This document shows, piece after piece, positions 1 through 11,179 of a stretch of DNA of 64,000 nucleotides; positions within the stretch are counted from its first letter, which is position 1, and each line of letters opens with the position of its first letter. Under the pieces are notes generated by a model that saw only the letters and a program-made list of their open reading frames with translations, had not been told where the DNA came from and made no database searches. The translations under genes were made by a program, and so were the position numbers. The DNA is taken from the NCBI RefSeq assembly GCF_027942865.1, contig NC_134510.1, positions 22,003,209 through 22,067,208 of the forward strand, in the 5' to 3' direction. The DNA comes from Odontesthes bonariensis (taxonomy: Eukaryota > Chordata > Actinopteri > Atheriniformes > Atherinopsidae).

Positions 1-62
1 TCACTTTACTAACATGGACTTTGTTTCCCTCTTGACAAACATCCACAATTCATAGTAGTCTT

Positions 63-135
63 TGCCGAAACACGGAATTGAACCAGGGACCTTCAGATCT
101 TCAGTCTGATGCTCTCCCAACTGAGCTTTTTCGGC
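63..135 (-). tRNA. tRNA-Phe-like, GAA, class F1a
   Basis: Acceptor stem and anticodon stem pair fully. The last T-loop base is T instead of C, which also changes the B box. Position 8 is A rather than the near-universal U. Its flank is duplicated 1303 bp downstream. Confidence 0.5.
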
Positions 136-185
136 TACAAAGGGCTAAAATGGCCGTTTTCATTTGGAAAGTAAAACCAGGAACT

Positions 186-199
186 CGCTCCGTGGAGCG
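186..199. other. Hairpin in the tRNA 5' flank (example)
   Basis: CGCTCC-GT-GGAGCG is a six-pair inverted repeat 51-64 nt upstream of the tRNA 5' end. Nearly every unit has it; in many the last arm is GGAGTG, which keeps a G-T pair. Confidence 0.6.
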
Positions 200-715
200 T
201 AGACGACAAAGCTGTGGAGCCAGATAAAGGCCACAAAATCGCAATAATTGACTGTTGTAGCTGAGGAAGAAGCCTCCTGTGTTTTCATTAATCTAGGTTT
301 TTCGATATGATTCCTTTTTGCCAGTTCAATTTCCTAACATGGTTTGTGTTCCCCTCTAGAAAAACATCCACAATTCATAGTAGTCTTTTCTAAAAGCTGG
401 GATTGAACCAGAGACCTTCAGATCTTCAGTCTGACGCTCCCCCAACTGAGCTATTTTGGCTACAAAGGGTTAAAATGGCAGCTTTCATTTGGAAAGTGAA
501 ACCAGGAACTCGCTCCGTGGAGTGTAGACGACAAAGCTGGGGAGCCAGATAAAGGCCACAAAAAAAATGCAATAACTGACTGTTGTAGCTGAGGAAGAAG
601 CCTCCTGTGTTTTCATCAATCTTGGTTTTTTGAGATGATTCCTTTTGAACAATTCACTTCCCTAACATGGGCTGTTGTTCCCTCTTGACAAACATCCACA
701 ATTCATAGTAGTCTT

Positions 716-748
716 TGCCGAAACCCAGGATTGAACGAGGGACCTTCT

Positions 749-780
<32 letters not shown>

Positions 781-788
781 TTTTCGGC
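716..788 (-). tRNA. tRNA-Phe-like, GAA, class F2
   Basis: The acceptor stem pairs fully. The anticodon stem is TCAGA/TCAGA with a central A-A mismatch, the T stem CCTCG/CTGGG has one mismatch, and position 8 is A. Anticodon GAA, G20 and A73 are kept. This describes class F2 as a whole. Confidence 0.5.
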
Positions 789-1040
789 TACAAAGGGCTA
801 AAATGGCAGCTTTCATTTTGAAACTAAAACCAGGAACTCGCTCCGTGGAGCGTAGACGACAAAGCTGTGGAGCCAGATAAAGGCCACAAAATCGCAATAA
901 TTGACTGTTGTAGATTAGGAAGAAGCCTCCTGTGTTTTCATCAATCTTGGTTTTTTGAGATGATTCCTTTTGAACAATTCACTTCCCTAACATGGGCTGT
1001 TGTTCCCTCTTGACAAACATCCACAATTCATAGTAGTCTT

Positions 1041-1073
1041 TGCCGAAACCCAGGATTGAACGAGGGACCTTCG

Positions 1074-1105
<32 letters not shown>

Positions 1106-1113
1106 TTTTCGGC
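1041..1113 (-). tRNA. tRNA-Phe-like, GAA, class F2
   Basis: Class F2, with an A-C rather than A-A mismatch in the anticodon stem. The same form is at 18261, 19564, 27690 and 28993. Confidence 0.5.
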
Positions 1114-1365
1114 TACAAAGGGCTAAAATGGCAGCTTTCATTTTGAAACTAAAACCAGGAACTCGCTCCGTGGAGCGTAGACGACAAAGCTGTGGAGCCA
1201 GATAAAGGCCACAAAATCGCAATAATTGACTGTTGTAGCTGAGGAAGAAGCCTCCTGTGTTTTCATTAATCTTGGTTTTTTGAGATGATTCCTTTTGACC
1301 AGTTCACTTTACTAACATGGACTGTGTTTCCCTCTTGACAAACATCCACAATTCATAGTAGTCTT

Positions 1366-1438
1366 TGCCGAAACACGGAATTGAACCAGGGACCTTCAGA
1401 TCTTCAGTCTGATGCTCTCCCAACTGAGCTTTTTCGGC
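1366..1438 (-). tRNA. tRNA-Phe-like, GAA, class F1a
   Basis: Same form as the copy at 63, which lies exactly 1303 bp (four units) upstream. Confidence 0.5.
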
Positions 1439-1715
1439 TACAAAGGGCTAAAATGGCCGTTTTCATTTGGAAAGTAAAACCAGGAACTCGCTCCGTGGAG
1501 CGTAGACGACAAAGCTGTGGAGCCAGATAAAGGCCACAAAATCGCAATAATTGACTGTTGTAGCTGAGGAAGAAGCCTCCTGTGTTTTCATTAATCTAGG
1601 TTTTTCGATATGATTCCTTTTTGCCAGTTCAATTTCCTAACATGGTTTGTGTTCCCCTCTAGAAAAACATCCACAATTCATAGTAGTCTTTTCTAAAAGC
1701 TGGGATTGAACCAGA

Positions 1716-1757
<42 letters not shown>

Positions 1758-2038
1758 TTTGGCTACAAAGGGTTAAAATGGCAGCTTTCATTTGGAAAGT
1801 GAAACCAGGAACTCGCTCCGTGGAGTGTAGACGACAAAGCTGTAGAGCCAGATAAAGGCCACAAAAAAATGCAATAATTGACTGTTGTAGCTGAGGAAGA
1901 AGCCTCCTGTGTTTTCATTAATCTAGTTTATTTTTGATGATTCCTTTTGACCAGTTCACTGTCCTAACATGGGCTTTGTTTCCCTCTTGACAAACATCCA
2001 CAATTCATAGCAGTCTTTGCCGAAACACGGGATTGACA

Positions 2039-2083
<45 letters not shown>

Positions 2084-2362
2084 TTTGGCTACAAAGGGTT
2101 AAAATGGCCGTTTTCATTTGGAAAGTAAAACCAGGAACTCGCTCCGTGGAGCGTAGACGACAAACCTGTGGAGCCAGATAAAGGCCACAAAATCGCAATA
2201 ATTGACTGTTGTAGCTGAGGAAGAAGCCTCCTGTGTTTTCATTAATCTAGGTTTTTTGAGATGATTCCTTTTGACTAGTTCACTTTCCTAACATTGGCTG
2301 TGTTTCCCTCTTGACAAACATCCACAATTCATAGTAGTCTTTGCCGAAACACGGGATTGACA

Positions 2363-2407
<45 letters not shown>

Positions 2408-2665
2408 TTTGGCTACAAAGGGTTAAAATGGCCGTTTTCATTTGGAATGTAAAACCAGGAGCTCGCTCCGTGGAGCGTAGACGACAAACCTGTGGAGCCA
2501 GATAAAGGCCACAAAATCGCAATAATTGACTGTTGTAGCTGAGGAAGAAGCCTCCTGTGTTTTCATTAATCTAGGTTTTTTGAGATGATTCCTTTTGACC
2601 AGTTCACTTTCCTAACATGGGCTGTGTTCCCCTCTTGACAAACATCCACAATTCATAGTAGTCTT

Positions 2666-2738
2666 TGCTGAAAGCTGGGATTGAACCAGCAACCTTCAAA
2701 TCTTAAGTCTGACGCTCTACCAACTGAGCTATTTTGGC
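2666..2738 (-). tRNA. tRNA-like, anticodon TAA, class L
   Basis: A 73-nt cloverleaf with loop CTTAAGA, so the anticodon is TAA (reads UUA, Leu). Anticodon stem TCAGA/TTTGA pairs with one wobble; T stem GCTGG/CCAGC is perfect around TTCAATC; U8 and a full A box are present. The acceptor stem has two mismatches (3-70 and 4-69). The variable arm is five bases, whereas eukaryotic tRNA-Leu has a long one. Position 20 is T, so both the G20 and GAA identity bases of tRNA-Phe are missing. It could be a pseudogene, a rewired Phe gene, or a relic of another short-arm tRNA. This describes class L as a whole. Confidence 0.6.
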
Positions 2739-3009
2739 TACAAAGGGTTAAAATGGCCGTTTTCATTTGGAATGTAAAACCAGGAGCTCGCTCCATGGAG
2801 CGTAGACGACAAAGCTGTGGAGCCAGATAAAGGCCACAAAATCGCAATAATTGACTGTTGTAGCTGAGGAAGAAGCCTCCTGTGTTTTCATTAATCTAGG
2901 TTTTTTGATATGATTCCTTTTTGCCAGTTCAATTTACTAACATGGTTTGTGTTCCCCTCTAGACAAACATCCACAATACATAGTCTTTGCCGAAACACGG
3001 GATTGAACG

Positions 3010-3054
<45 letters not shown>

Positions 3055-3329
3055 TTGGGCTACAAAAGGCTAAAATGGCAGCTTTCATTTGGAAAGTAAA
3101 ACCAGGAACTCGCTCCGTGGAGTGTAGACGACAAAGCTGGGGAGCCAGATAAAGGCCACAAAATCGCAATAATTGACTGTTGTAGCTGAGGAAGAAGCCT
3201 CCTTTGTTTTCATTAATCTAGGTTTATTGAGATGATTCCTTTTGACCAATTCACTTTCCTAACATGGGCTGTGTTTCCCTCTTGACAAACATCCAAAATT
3301 CATAGTAGTCTTTTCTGAAAGCTGGGATT

Positions 3330-3379
<50 letters not shown>

Positions 3380-3637
3380 TTTGGCTACAAAGGGTTAAAA
3401 TGGCCGTTTTCATTTGGAAAGTGAAACCAGGAACTCGCTCCGTGGAGCGTAGACAACAAAGCTGTGGAGCCAGATAAAGGCCACAAAATCGTAATAATTG
3501 ACTGTTGTAGCTGAGGAAGAAGCCTCCTGTGTTTTCATTAATCTAGTTTTTTTGAGATGATTCCTTTTGACCAGTTCACTTTCCTAACATGGGCTGTGTT
3601 TCCCTCTTGACAAACATCCAAAATTCATAGTAGTCTT

Positions 3638-3710
3638 TGCTGAAAGCTGGGATTGAACCAGCAACCTTCAAATCTTAAGTCTGACGCTCTACCAACTGAG
3701 CTATTTTGGC
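3638..3710 (-). tRNA. tRNA-like, anticodon TAA, class L
   Basis: Class L, 972 bp (three units) after 2666. Confidence 0.58.
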
Positions 3711-4288
3711 TACAAAGGGTTAAAATGGCCGTTTTCATTTGGAAAGTAAAACCAGGAGCTCGCTCCGTGGAGCGTAGACGACAAAGCTGTGGAGCCAGAT
3801 AAAGGCCACAAAATCGCAATAATTGACTGTTGTAGCTGAGGAAGAAGCCTCCTGTGTTATCGTTAATGCAGATTTTTTGGAGTTTATGCCTTTTTACCGG
3901 TTCAATTTCCTAACATGGGCTGTTGTTCCCTCTTGACAAACATCCACAATTCATAGTAGTCTTTGCCGAAACACGGGATTGAACCAGGGACCTTCAGATC
4001 TTCAGCCTGACGCTCTCCCAACTGAGCTATTTGGGCTACAAAAGGCTAAAATGGCAGCTTTCATTTGGAAAGTAAAACCAGGAACTCGCTCCGTGGAGTG
4101 TAGACAACAAAGCTGGGGAGCCAGATAAAGGCCACAAAATCGCAATAATTGACTGTTGTAGCTGAGGAAGAAGCCTCCTGTGTTTTCATCAATCTTGGTT
4201 TTTTGAGATGATTCCTTTTGAACAATTCACTTCCCTAACATGGGCTGTTGTTCCCTCTTGACAAACATCCACAATTCATAGTAGTCTT

Positions 4289-4321
4289 TGCCGAAACCCA
4301 GGATTGAACGAGGGACCTTCT

Positions 4322-4353
<32 letters not shown>

Positions 4354-4361
4354 TTTTCAGC
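4289..4361 (-). tRNA. tRNA-Phe-like, GAA, class F2
   Basis: Class F2 with C3 changed to T, giving a wobble pair at 3-70. Confidence 0.45.
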
Positions 4362-4613
4362 TACAAAGGGCTAAAATGGCAGCTTTCATTTTGAAACTAA
4401 AACCAGGAACTCGCTCCGTGGAGCGTAGACGACAAAGCTGTGGAGCCAGATAAAGGCCACAAAATCGCAATAATTGACTGTTGTAGCTGAGGAAGAAGCC
4501 TCCTGTGTTTTCATTAATCTTGGTTTTTTGAGATGATTCCTTTTGACCAGTTCACTTTACTAACATGGACTGTGTTTCCCTCTTGACAAACATCCACAAT
4601 TCATAGTAGTCTT

Positions 4614-4686
4614 TGCCGAAACACGGGATTAAACCAGGGACCTTCAGATCTTCAGTCTGATGCTCTCCCAACTGAGCTTTTTCGGC
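4614..4686 (-). tRNA. tRNA-Phe-like, GAA, class F1b
   Basis: Acceptor and anticodon stems pair. C56 of the T loop is T, so the B box reads GGTTTAATCC; C56 normally pairs with G19 and is important for TFIIIC binding, so function is doubtful. Confidence 0.45.
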
Positions 4687-4910
4687 TACAAAGGGCTAAA
4701 ATGGCCGTTTTCATTTGGAAAGTAAAACCAGGAACTCGCTCCGTGGAGCGTAGACGACAAAGCTGTGGAGCCAGATAAAGGCCACAAAATCGCAATAATT
4801 GACTGTTGTAGCTGAGGAAGAAGCCTCCTGTGTTTTCATTAATCTAGGTTTTTCGATATGATTCCTTTTTGCCAGTTCAATTTCCTAACATGGTTTGTGT
4901 TCCCCTCTAG

Positions 4911-4915
4911 AAAAA
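4911..4915 (-). terminator. T5 run, possible Pol III terminator
   Basis: Five T on the minus strand, 20 nt past the tRNA at 4936. The equivalent run occurs in 19 units that share the CTCTAGAAAAAC flank. Confidence 0.45.
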
Positions 4916-4935
4916 CATCCACAATACATAGTCTT

Positions 4936-4968
4936 TGCCGAAACCCGGGATTGAACGAGGGACCTTCT

Positions 4969-5000
<32 letters not shown>

Positions 5001-5008
5001 TTTTCGGC
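4936..5008 (-). tRNA. tRNA-Phe-like, GAA, class F3
   Basis: Acceptor stem perfect. T stem CCTCG/CCGGG has one C-C mismatch, the anticodon stem one A-A mismatch, and position 8 is A. Five T on the minus strand at 4911-4915 follow 20 nt downstream. Confidence 0.5.
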
Positions 5009-5285
5009 TACAAAGGGCTAAAATGGCAGCTTTCATTTGGAAAGTAAAACCAGGAACTCGCTCCGTGGAGTGTAGACGACAAAGCTGGGGAGCCAGATAA
5101 AGGCCACAAAATCGCAATAATTGACTGTTGTAGCTGAGGAAGAAGCCTCCTTTGTTTTCATTAATCTAGGTTTTTTGAGATGATTCCTTTTGACCAATTC
5201 ACTTTACTAACATGGGCTTTGTTTCCCTCTTGACAAACATCCACAATTCATAGTAGTCTTTTCTAAAAGCTGGGATTGAACCAGA

Positions 5286-5327
<42 letters not shown>

Positions 5328-5584
5328 TTTGGCTACAAAGGGTTAAAATGGCCGTTTTCATTTGGAAAGTGAAACCAGGAACTCGCTCCGTGGAGTGTAG
5401 ACGACAAAGCTGTAGAGCCAGATAAAGGCCACAAAAAAATGCAATAATTGACTGTTGTAGCTGAGGAAGAAGCCTCCTGTGTTTTCATTAATCTAGTTTA
5501 TTTGAGATGATTCCTTTTGACCAGTTCACTGTCCTAACATGGGCTTTGTTTCCCTCTTGACAAACATCCACAATTCATAGTCTT

Positions 5585-5617
5585 TGCCGAAACCCAGGAT
5601 TGAACGAGGGACCTTCT

Positions 5618-5649
<32 letters not shown>

Positions 5650-5657
5650 TTTTCGGC
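5585..5657 (-). tRNA. tRNA-Phe-like, GAA, class F2
   Basis: Class F2, in a unit with GGATCC in the 5' flank. Confidence 0.5.
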
Positions 5658-5942
5658 TACAAAGGGCTAAAATGGCAGCTTTCATTTTGAAACTAAAACC
5701 AGGAACTCGCTCCGTGGAGCGTAGACGACAAAGCTGTGGATCCAGATAAAGGCCACAAAATCGCAATAACTGACTGTTGTAGCTGAGGAAGAAGCCTCCT
5801 GTGTTTTCATTAATCTTGGTTTTTTGAGATGATTCCTTTTGACCAGTTCACTTTACTAACATGGACTGTGTTTCCCTCTTGACAAACATCCACAATTCAT
5901 AGTAGTCTTTGCTGAAACCTGGGATTGAACCAGGGACCTTCT

Positions 5943-5976
<34 letters not shown>

Positions 5977-6238
5977 TTGGGCTACAAAGGGCTAAAATGG
6001 CAGTTTTCATTTGGAAAGTAAAACCAGGAACTCGCTCCGTGGAGTGTAGACGACAAAGCTGGGGAGCCAGATAAAGGCCACAAAAAAAATGCAATAATTG
6101 ACTGTTGTAGCTGAGGAAGAAGCCTCCTGTGTTTTCGTTAATGCAGATTTTTTGGAGTTTATGCCTTTTTACCGGTTCACTTTCCTAACATGGGCTGTTG
6201 TTCCCTCTTGACAAACATCCACAATTCATAGTAGTCTT

Positions 6239-6311
6239 TGCCGAAACACGGGATTGAACCAGGGACCTTCAGATCTTCAGTCTGATGCTCTCCCAACTGA
6301 GCTTTTTCGGC
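6239..6311 (-). tRNA. tRNA-Phe, GAA, class F1
   Basis: All seven acceptor pairs form (GCCGAAA with TTTCGGC), the anticodon stem TCAGA/TCTGA pairs fully, the loop CTGAAGA carries GAA, and the T loop is TTCAATC. The T stem has one C-T mismatch. Position 20 is G and position 73 is A, both known tRNA-Phe identity bases. Position 8 is A, not U, which weakens the first base of the A box. This describes class F1 as a whole. Confidence 0.65.
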
Positions 6312-6912
6312 TACAAAGGGCTAAAATGGCCGTTTTCATTTGGAAAGTGAAACCAGGAACTCGCTCCGTGGAGCGTACACAACAAAGCTGTGGAGCCAGA
6401 TAAAGGCCACAAAATCGTAATAATTGACTGTTGTAGCTGAGGAAGAAGCCTCCTGTGTTTTCATTAATCTAGTTTTTTTGAGATGATTCCTTTTGACCAG
6501 TTCACTTTCCTAACATGGGCTGTGTTTCCCTCTTGACAAACATCCACAATTCATAGTAGTCTTTGCTGAAACCTTGGATTGAACGAGGGACCTTCAGATC
6601 TTCAGTCTGATGCTCTCCCAACTGAGCTATTTGGGCTACAAAGGGCTAAAATGGCAGCTTTCATTTGGAAAGTAAAACCAGGAACTCGCTCCGTGGAGTG
6701 TAGACGACAAAGCTGGGGAGCCAGATAAAGGCCACAAAAAAAATGCAATAATTGACTGTTGTAGCTGAGGAAGAAGCCTCCTGTGTTTTCATTAATCTAG
6801 GTTTTTTGAGATGATTCCTTTTGACTAGTTCACTTTCCTAACATTGGCTGTGTTTCCCTCTTGACAAACATCCACAATTCATAGTAGTCTTTGCCGAAAC
6901 ACGGGATTGACA

Positions 6913-6957
<45 letters not shown>

Positions 6958-7215
6958 TTTGGCTACAAAGGGTTAAAATGGCCGTTTTCATTTGGAATGT
7001 AAAACCAGGAGCTCGCTCCGTGGAGCGTAGACGACAAACCTGTGGAGCCAGATAAAGGCCACAAAATCGCAAAAATTGACTGCTGTAGCTGAGGAAGAAG
7101 CCTCCTGTGTTTTCATTAATCTAGGTTTTTTGAGATGATTCCTTTTGACCAGTTCACTTTCCTAACATGGGCTGTGTTCCCCTCTTGACAAACATCCACA
7201 ATTCATAGTAGTCTT

Positions 7216-7288
7216 TGCTGAAAGCTGGGATTGAACCAGCAACCTTCAAATCTTAAGTCTGACGCTCTACCAACTGAGCTATTTTGGC
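7216..7288 (-). tRNA. tRNA-like, anticodon TAA, class L
   Basis: Class L, in a flank with GGAATGTAAAACC. Confidence 0.58.
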
Positions 7289-7557
7289 TACAAAGGGTTA
7301 AAATGGCCGTTTTCATTTGGAATGTAAAACCAGGAGCTCGCTCCGTGGAGCGTAGACGACAAAGCTGTGGAGCCAGATAAAGGCCACAAAATCGCAATAA
7401 TTGACTGTTGTAGCTGAGGAAGAAGCCTCCTGTGTTTTCATTAATCTAGGTTTTTCGATATGATTCCTTTTTGCCAGTTCAATTTACTAACATGGTTTGT
7501 GTTCCCCTCTAGACAAACATCCACAATACAGTCTTTGCCGAAACCCGGGATTGAACG

Positions 7558-7602
<45 letters not shown>

Positions 7603-7877
7603 TTGGGCTACAAAAGGCTAAAATGGCAGCTTTCATTTGGAAAGTAAAACCAGGAACTCGCTCCGTGGAGTGTAGACGACAAAGCTGGGGAGCCAGATAA
7701 AGGCCACAAAATCGCAATAATTGACTGTTGTAGCTGAGGAAGAAGCCTCCTTTGTTTTCATTAATCTAGGTTTTTTGAGATGATTCCTTTTGACCAATTC
7801 ACTTTCCTAACATGGGCTTTGTTTCCCTCTTGACAAACATCCACAATTCATAGTAGCCTTTTCTGAAAGCTGGGATT

Positions 7878-7927
<50 letters not shown>

Positions 7928-8185
7928 TTTGGCTACAAAGGGTTAAAATGGCCGTTTTCATTTGGAAAGTGAAACCAGGAACTCGCTCCGTGGAGCGTAG
8001 ACAACAAAGCTGTGGAGCCAGATAAAGGCCACAAAATCGTAATAATTGACTGTTGTAGCTGAGGAAGAAGCCTCCTGTGTTTTCATTAATCTAGTTTTTT
8101 TTAGATGATTCCTTTTGACCAGTTCACTTTCCTAACATGGGCTGTGTTTCCCTCTTGACAAACATCCACAATTCATAGTAGTCTT

Positions 8186-8258
8186 TGCTGAAAGCTGGGA
8201 TTGAACCAGCAACCTTCAAATCTTAAGTCTGACGCTCTACCAACTGAGCTATTTTGGC
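8186..8258 (-). tRNA. tRNA-like, anticodon TAA, class L
   Basis: Class L, 970 bp after 7216. Confidence 0.58.
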
Positions 8259-8511
8259 TACAAAGGGTAAAAATGGCCGTTTTCATTTGGAAAGTAAAAC
8301 CAGGAACTCGCTCCGTGGAGCGTAGACGACAAAGCTGTGGAGCCAGATAAAGGCCACAAAATCGCAATAATTGACTGTTGTAGCTGAGGAAGAAGCCTCC
8401 TGTGTTATCGTTAATGCAGATTTTTTGGAGTTTATGCCTTTTTACCGGTTCAATTTCCTAACATGGGCTGTTGTTCCCTCTTGACAAACATCCACAATTC
8501 ATAGTAGTCTT

Positions 8512-8544
8512 TGCCGAAACCCAGGATTGAACGAGGGACCTTCT

Positions 8545-8576
<32 letters not shown>

Positions 8577-8584
8577 TTTTCGGC
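8512..8584 (-). tRNA. tRNA-Phe-like, GAA, class F2
   Basis: Class F2, preceded by an ATGCAG-type spacer. Confidence 0.5.
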
Positions 8585-9158
8585 TACAAAGGGCTAAAAT
8601 GGCAGCTTTCATTTTGAAACTAAAACCAGGAACTCGCTCCGTGGAGCGTAGACGACAAAGCTGTGGAGCCAGATAAAGGCCACAAAATCGCAATAATTGA
8701 CTGTTGTAGCTGAGGAAGAAGCCTCCTGTGTTTTCATTAATCTTGGTTTTTTGAGATGATTCCTTTTGACCAGTTCACTTTACTAACATGGACTGTGTTT
8801 CCCTCTTGACAAACATCCACAATTCATAGTAGTCTTTGCCGAAACACGGGATTGAACCAGGGACCTTCAGATCTTCATCCTGACACTCTCCCAACTGAGC
8901 TATTTTGGCTACAAAGGGTTAAAATGGCCGTTTTCATTTGGAATGTAAAACCAGGAGCTCGCTCCGTGGAGCGTAGACGACAAACCTGTGGAGCCAGATA
9001 AAGGCCACAAAATCGCAATAATTGACTGTTGTAGCTGAGGAAGAAGCCTCCTGTGTTTTCATTAATCTAGGTTTTTTGAGATGATTCCTTTTGACCAGTT
9101 CACTTTCCTAACATGGGCTGTGTTCCCCTCTTGACAAACATCCACAATTCATAGTCTT

Positions 9159-9191
9159 TGCCGAAACCCAGGATTAAACGAGGGACCTTCT

Positions 9192-9225
<34 letters not shown>

Positions 9226-9231
9226 TTCGGC
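9159..9231 (-). tRNA. tRNA-Phe-like, GAA, class U8
   Basis: The acceptor stem pairs fully and U8 is present, but the T loop has T at position 56, the T stem has a mismatch, and the anticodon stem has a central A-A mismatch. Confidence 0.45.
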
Positions 9232-9510
9232 TAAAAAAGGCTAAAATGGCAGCTTTCATTTGGAAAGTAAAACCAGGAACTCGCTCCGTGGAGTGTAGAC
9301 GACAAAGCTGGGGAGCCAGATAAAGGCCACAAAATCGCAATAATTGACTGTTGTAGCTGAGGAAGAAGCCTCCATTGTTTTCATTAATCTTGGTTTATTG
9401 AGATGATTCCTTTTGACCAGTTCACTTTACTAACATGGACTGTGTTTCCCTCTTGACAAACATCCACAATTCATAGTAGTCTTTGCTGAAACCTAGGATT
9501 GAACCAGGGC

Positions 9511-9550
<40 letters not shown>

Positions 9551-9811
9551 TTGGGCTACAAAGGGCTAAAATGGCAGCTTTCATTTGGAAAGTAAAACCA
9601 GGAACTCGCTCCGTGGAGTGTAGACGACAAAGCTGGGGAGCCAGATAAAGGCCACAAAAAAAATGCAATAATTGACTGTTGTAGCTGAGGAAGAAGCCTC
9701 CTGTGTTTTCATTAATCTAGGTTTTTTGAGATGATTCCTTTTTACCAGTTCACTTTCCTAACATGGTTTGTGTTTCCCTCTTGACAAACATCCACAATTC
9801 ATAGTAGTCTT

Positions 9812-9884
9812 TGCTGAAAGCTGGGATTGAACCAGCAACCTTCAAATCTTAAGTCTGACGCTCTACCAACTGAGCTATTTTGGC
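9812..9884 (-). tRNA. tRNA-like, anticodon TAA, class L
   Basis: Class L; with 10137 it forms the only directly adjacent pair of class L copies. Confidence 0.58.
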
Positions 9885-10136
9885 TACAAAGGGTTAAAAT
9901 GGCCGTTTTCATTTGGAAAGTAAAACCAGGAACTCGCTCCATGGAGCGTAGACGACAAACCTGTGGAGCCAGATAAAGGCCACAAAATCGCAATAATTGA
10001 CTGTTGTAGCTGAGGAAGAAGCCTTCTGTGTTTTCATTTATCTAGTTTTTTTGAGATGATTCCTTTTGACCAGTTCACTTTCCTAACATGGGCTGTGTTC
10101 CCCTCTTGACAAACATCCACAATTCATAGTAGTCTT

Positions 10137-10209
10137 TGCTGAAAGCTGGGATTGAACCAGCAACCTTCAAATCTTAAGTCTGACGCTCTACCAACTGAGC
10201 TATTTTGGC
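10137..10209 (-). tRNA. tRNA-like, anticodon TAA, class L
   Basis: Class L, one unit (325 bp) after 9812. Confidence 0.58.
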
Positions 10210-10494
10210 TACAAAGGGTTAAAATGGCCGTTTTCATTTGGAAAGTAAAACCAGGAACTCGCTCCGTGGAGCGTAGACGACAAACCTGTGGAGCCAGATA
10301 AAGGCCACAAAATCGCAATAATTGACTGTTGTAGCTGAGGAAGAAGCCTCCTGTGTTTTCATTAATCTAGGTTTTTTGAGATGATTCCTTTTGACTAGTT
10401 CACTTTCCTAACATTGGCTGTGTTTCCCTCTTGACAAACATCCACAATTCATAGTAGTCTTTGCTGAAACCTAGGATTGAACCAGGGCCCTTCT

Positions 10495-10528
<34 letters not shown>

Positions 10529-10790
10529 TTGGGCTACAAAGGGCTAAAATGGCAGTTTTCATTTGGAAAGTAAAACCAGGAACTCGCTCCGTGGAGTGTA
10601 GACGACAAAGCTGGGGAGCCAGATAAAGGCCACAAAAAAAATGCAATAATTGACTGTTGTAGCTGAGGAAGAAGCCTCCTGTGTTTTCGTTAATGCAGAT
10701 TTTTTGGAGTTTATGCCTTTTTACCGGTTCACTTTCCTAACATGGGCTGTTGTTCCCTCTTGACAAACATCCACAATTCATAGTAGTCTT

Positions 10791-10863
10791 TGCCGAAACA
10801 CGGGATTGAACCAGGGACCTTCAGATCTTCAGTCTGATGCTCTCCCAACTGAGCTTTTTCGGC
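10791..10863 (-). tRNA. tRNA-Phe, GAA, class F1
   Basis: Class F1. Its spacer is of the ATGCAG type and its 5' flank has CGTACACAAC in place of CGTAGACGAC. Confidence 0.6.
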
Positions 10864-11145
10864 TACAAAGGGCTAAAATGGCCGTTTTCATTTGGAAAGT
10901 GAAACCAGGAACTCGCTCCGTGGAGCGTACACAACAAAGCTGTGGAGCCAGATAAAGGCCACAAAATCGTAATAATTGACTGTTGTAGCTGAGGAAGAAG
11001 CCTCCTTTGTTTTCATTAATCTAGTTTATTTGAGATGATTCCTTTTGACCAGTTCACTGTCCTAACATGGGCTTTGTTTCCCTCTTGACAAACATCCACA
11101 ATTCATAGTCTTTGCCGAAACCCAGGATTGAACGAGGGACCTTCT

Positions 11146-11179
<34 letters not shown>

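Larger units (their letters stand above)
1..7430. repeat. Large block, copy 1
   Basis: The order of unit variants here recurs at 18524 (offset 18523, later 19498) and at 27953 (offset 27952, later 29578). Rare markers fix the alignment: the class F1a pair 1303 bp apart, the class L copies at 2666 and 3638, and the F3 copy at 4936. Confidence 0.8.

Noticed and set aside
2666-2738. Genuine tRNA-Leu gene
   Set aside because: The anticodon TAA would fit, but the variable arm is five bases and the acceptor stem has two mismatches.
2653-2847. Recurrent 64-residue minus-strand open frames (17 copies)
   Set aside because: They read straight through the class L tRNA and its 5' flank. The shared protein is a by-product of repeat copying, with no coding signal.
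2910-3152. Recurrent 80-residue and 62-residue plus-strand open frames
   Set aside because: They read the tRNA antisense together with spacer. They are conserved only because the units are recent copies, and most units do not have them.
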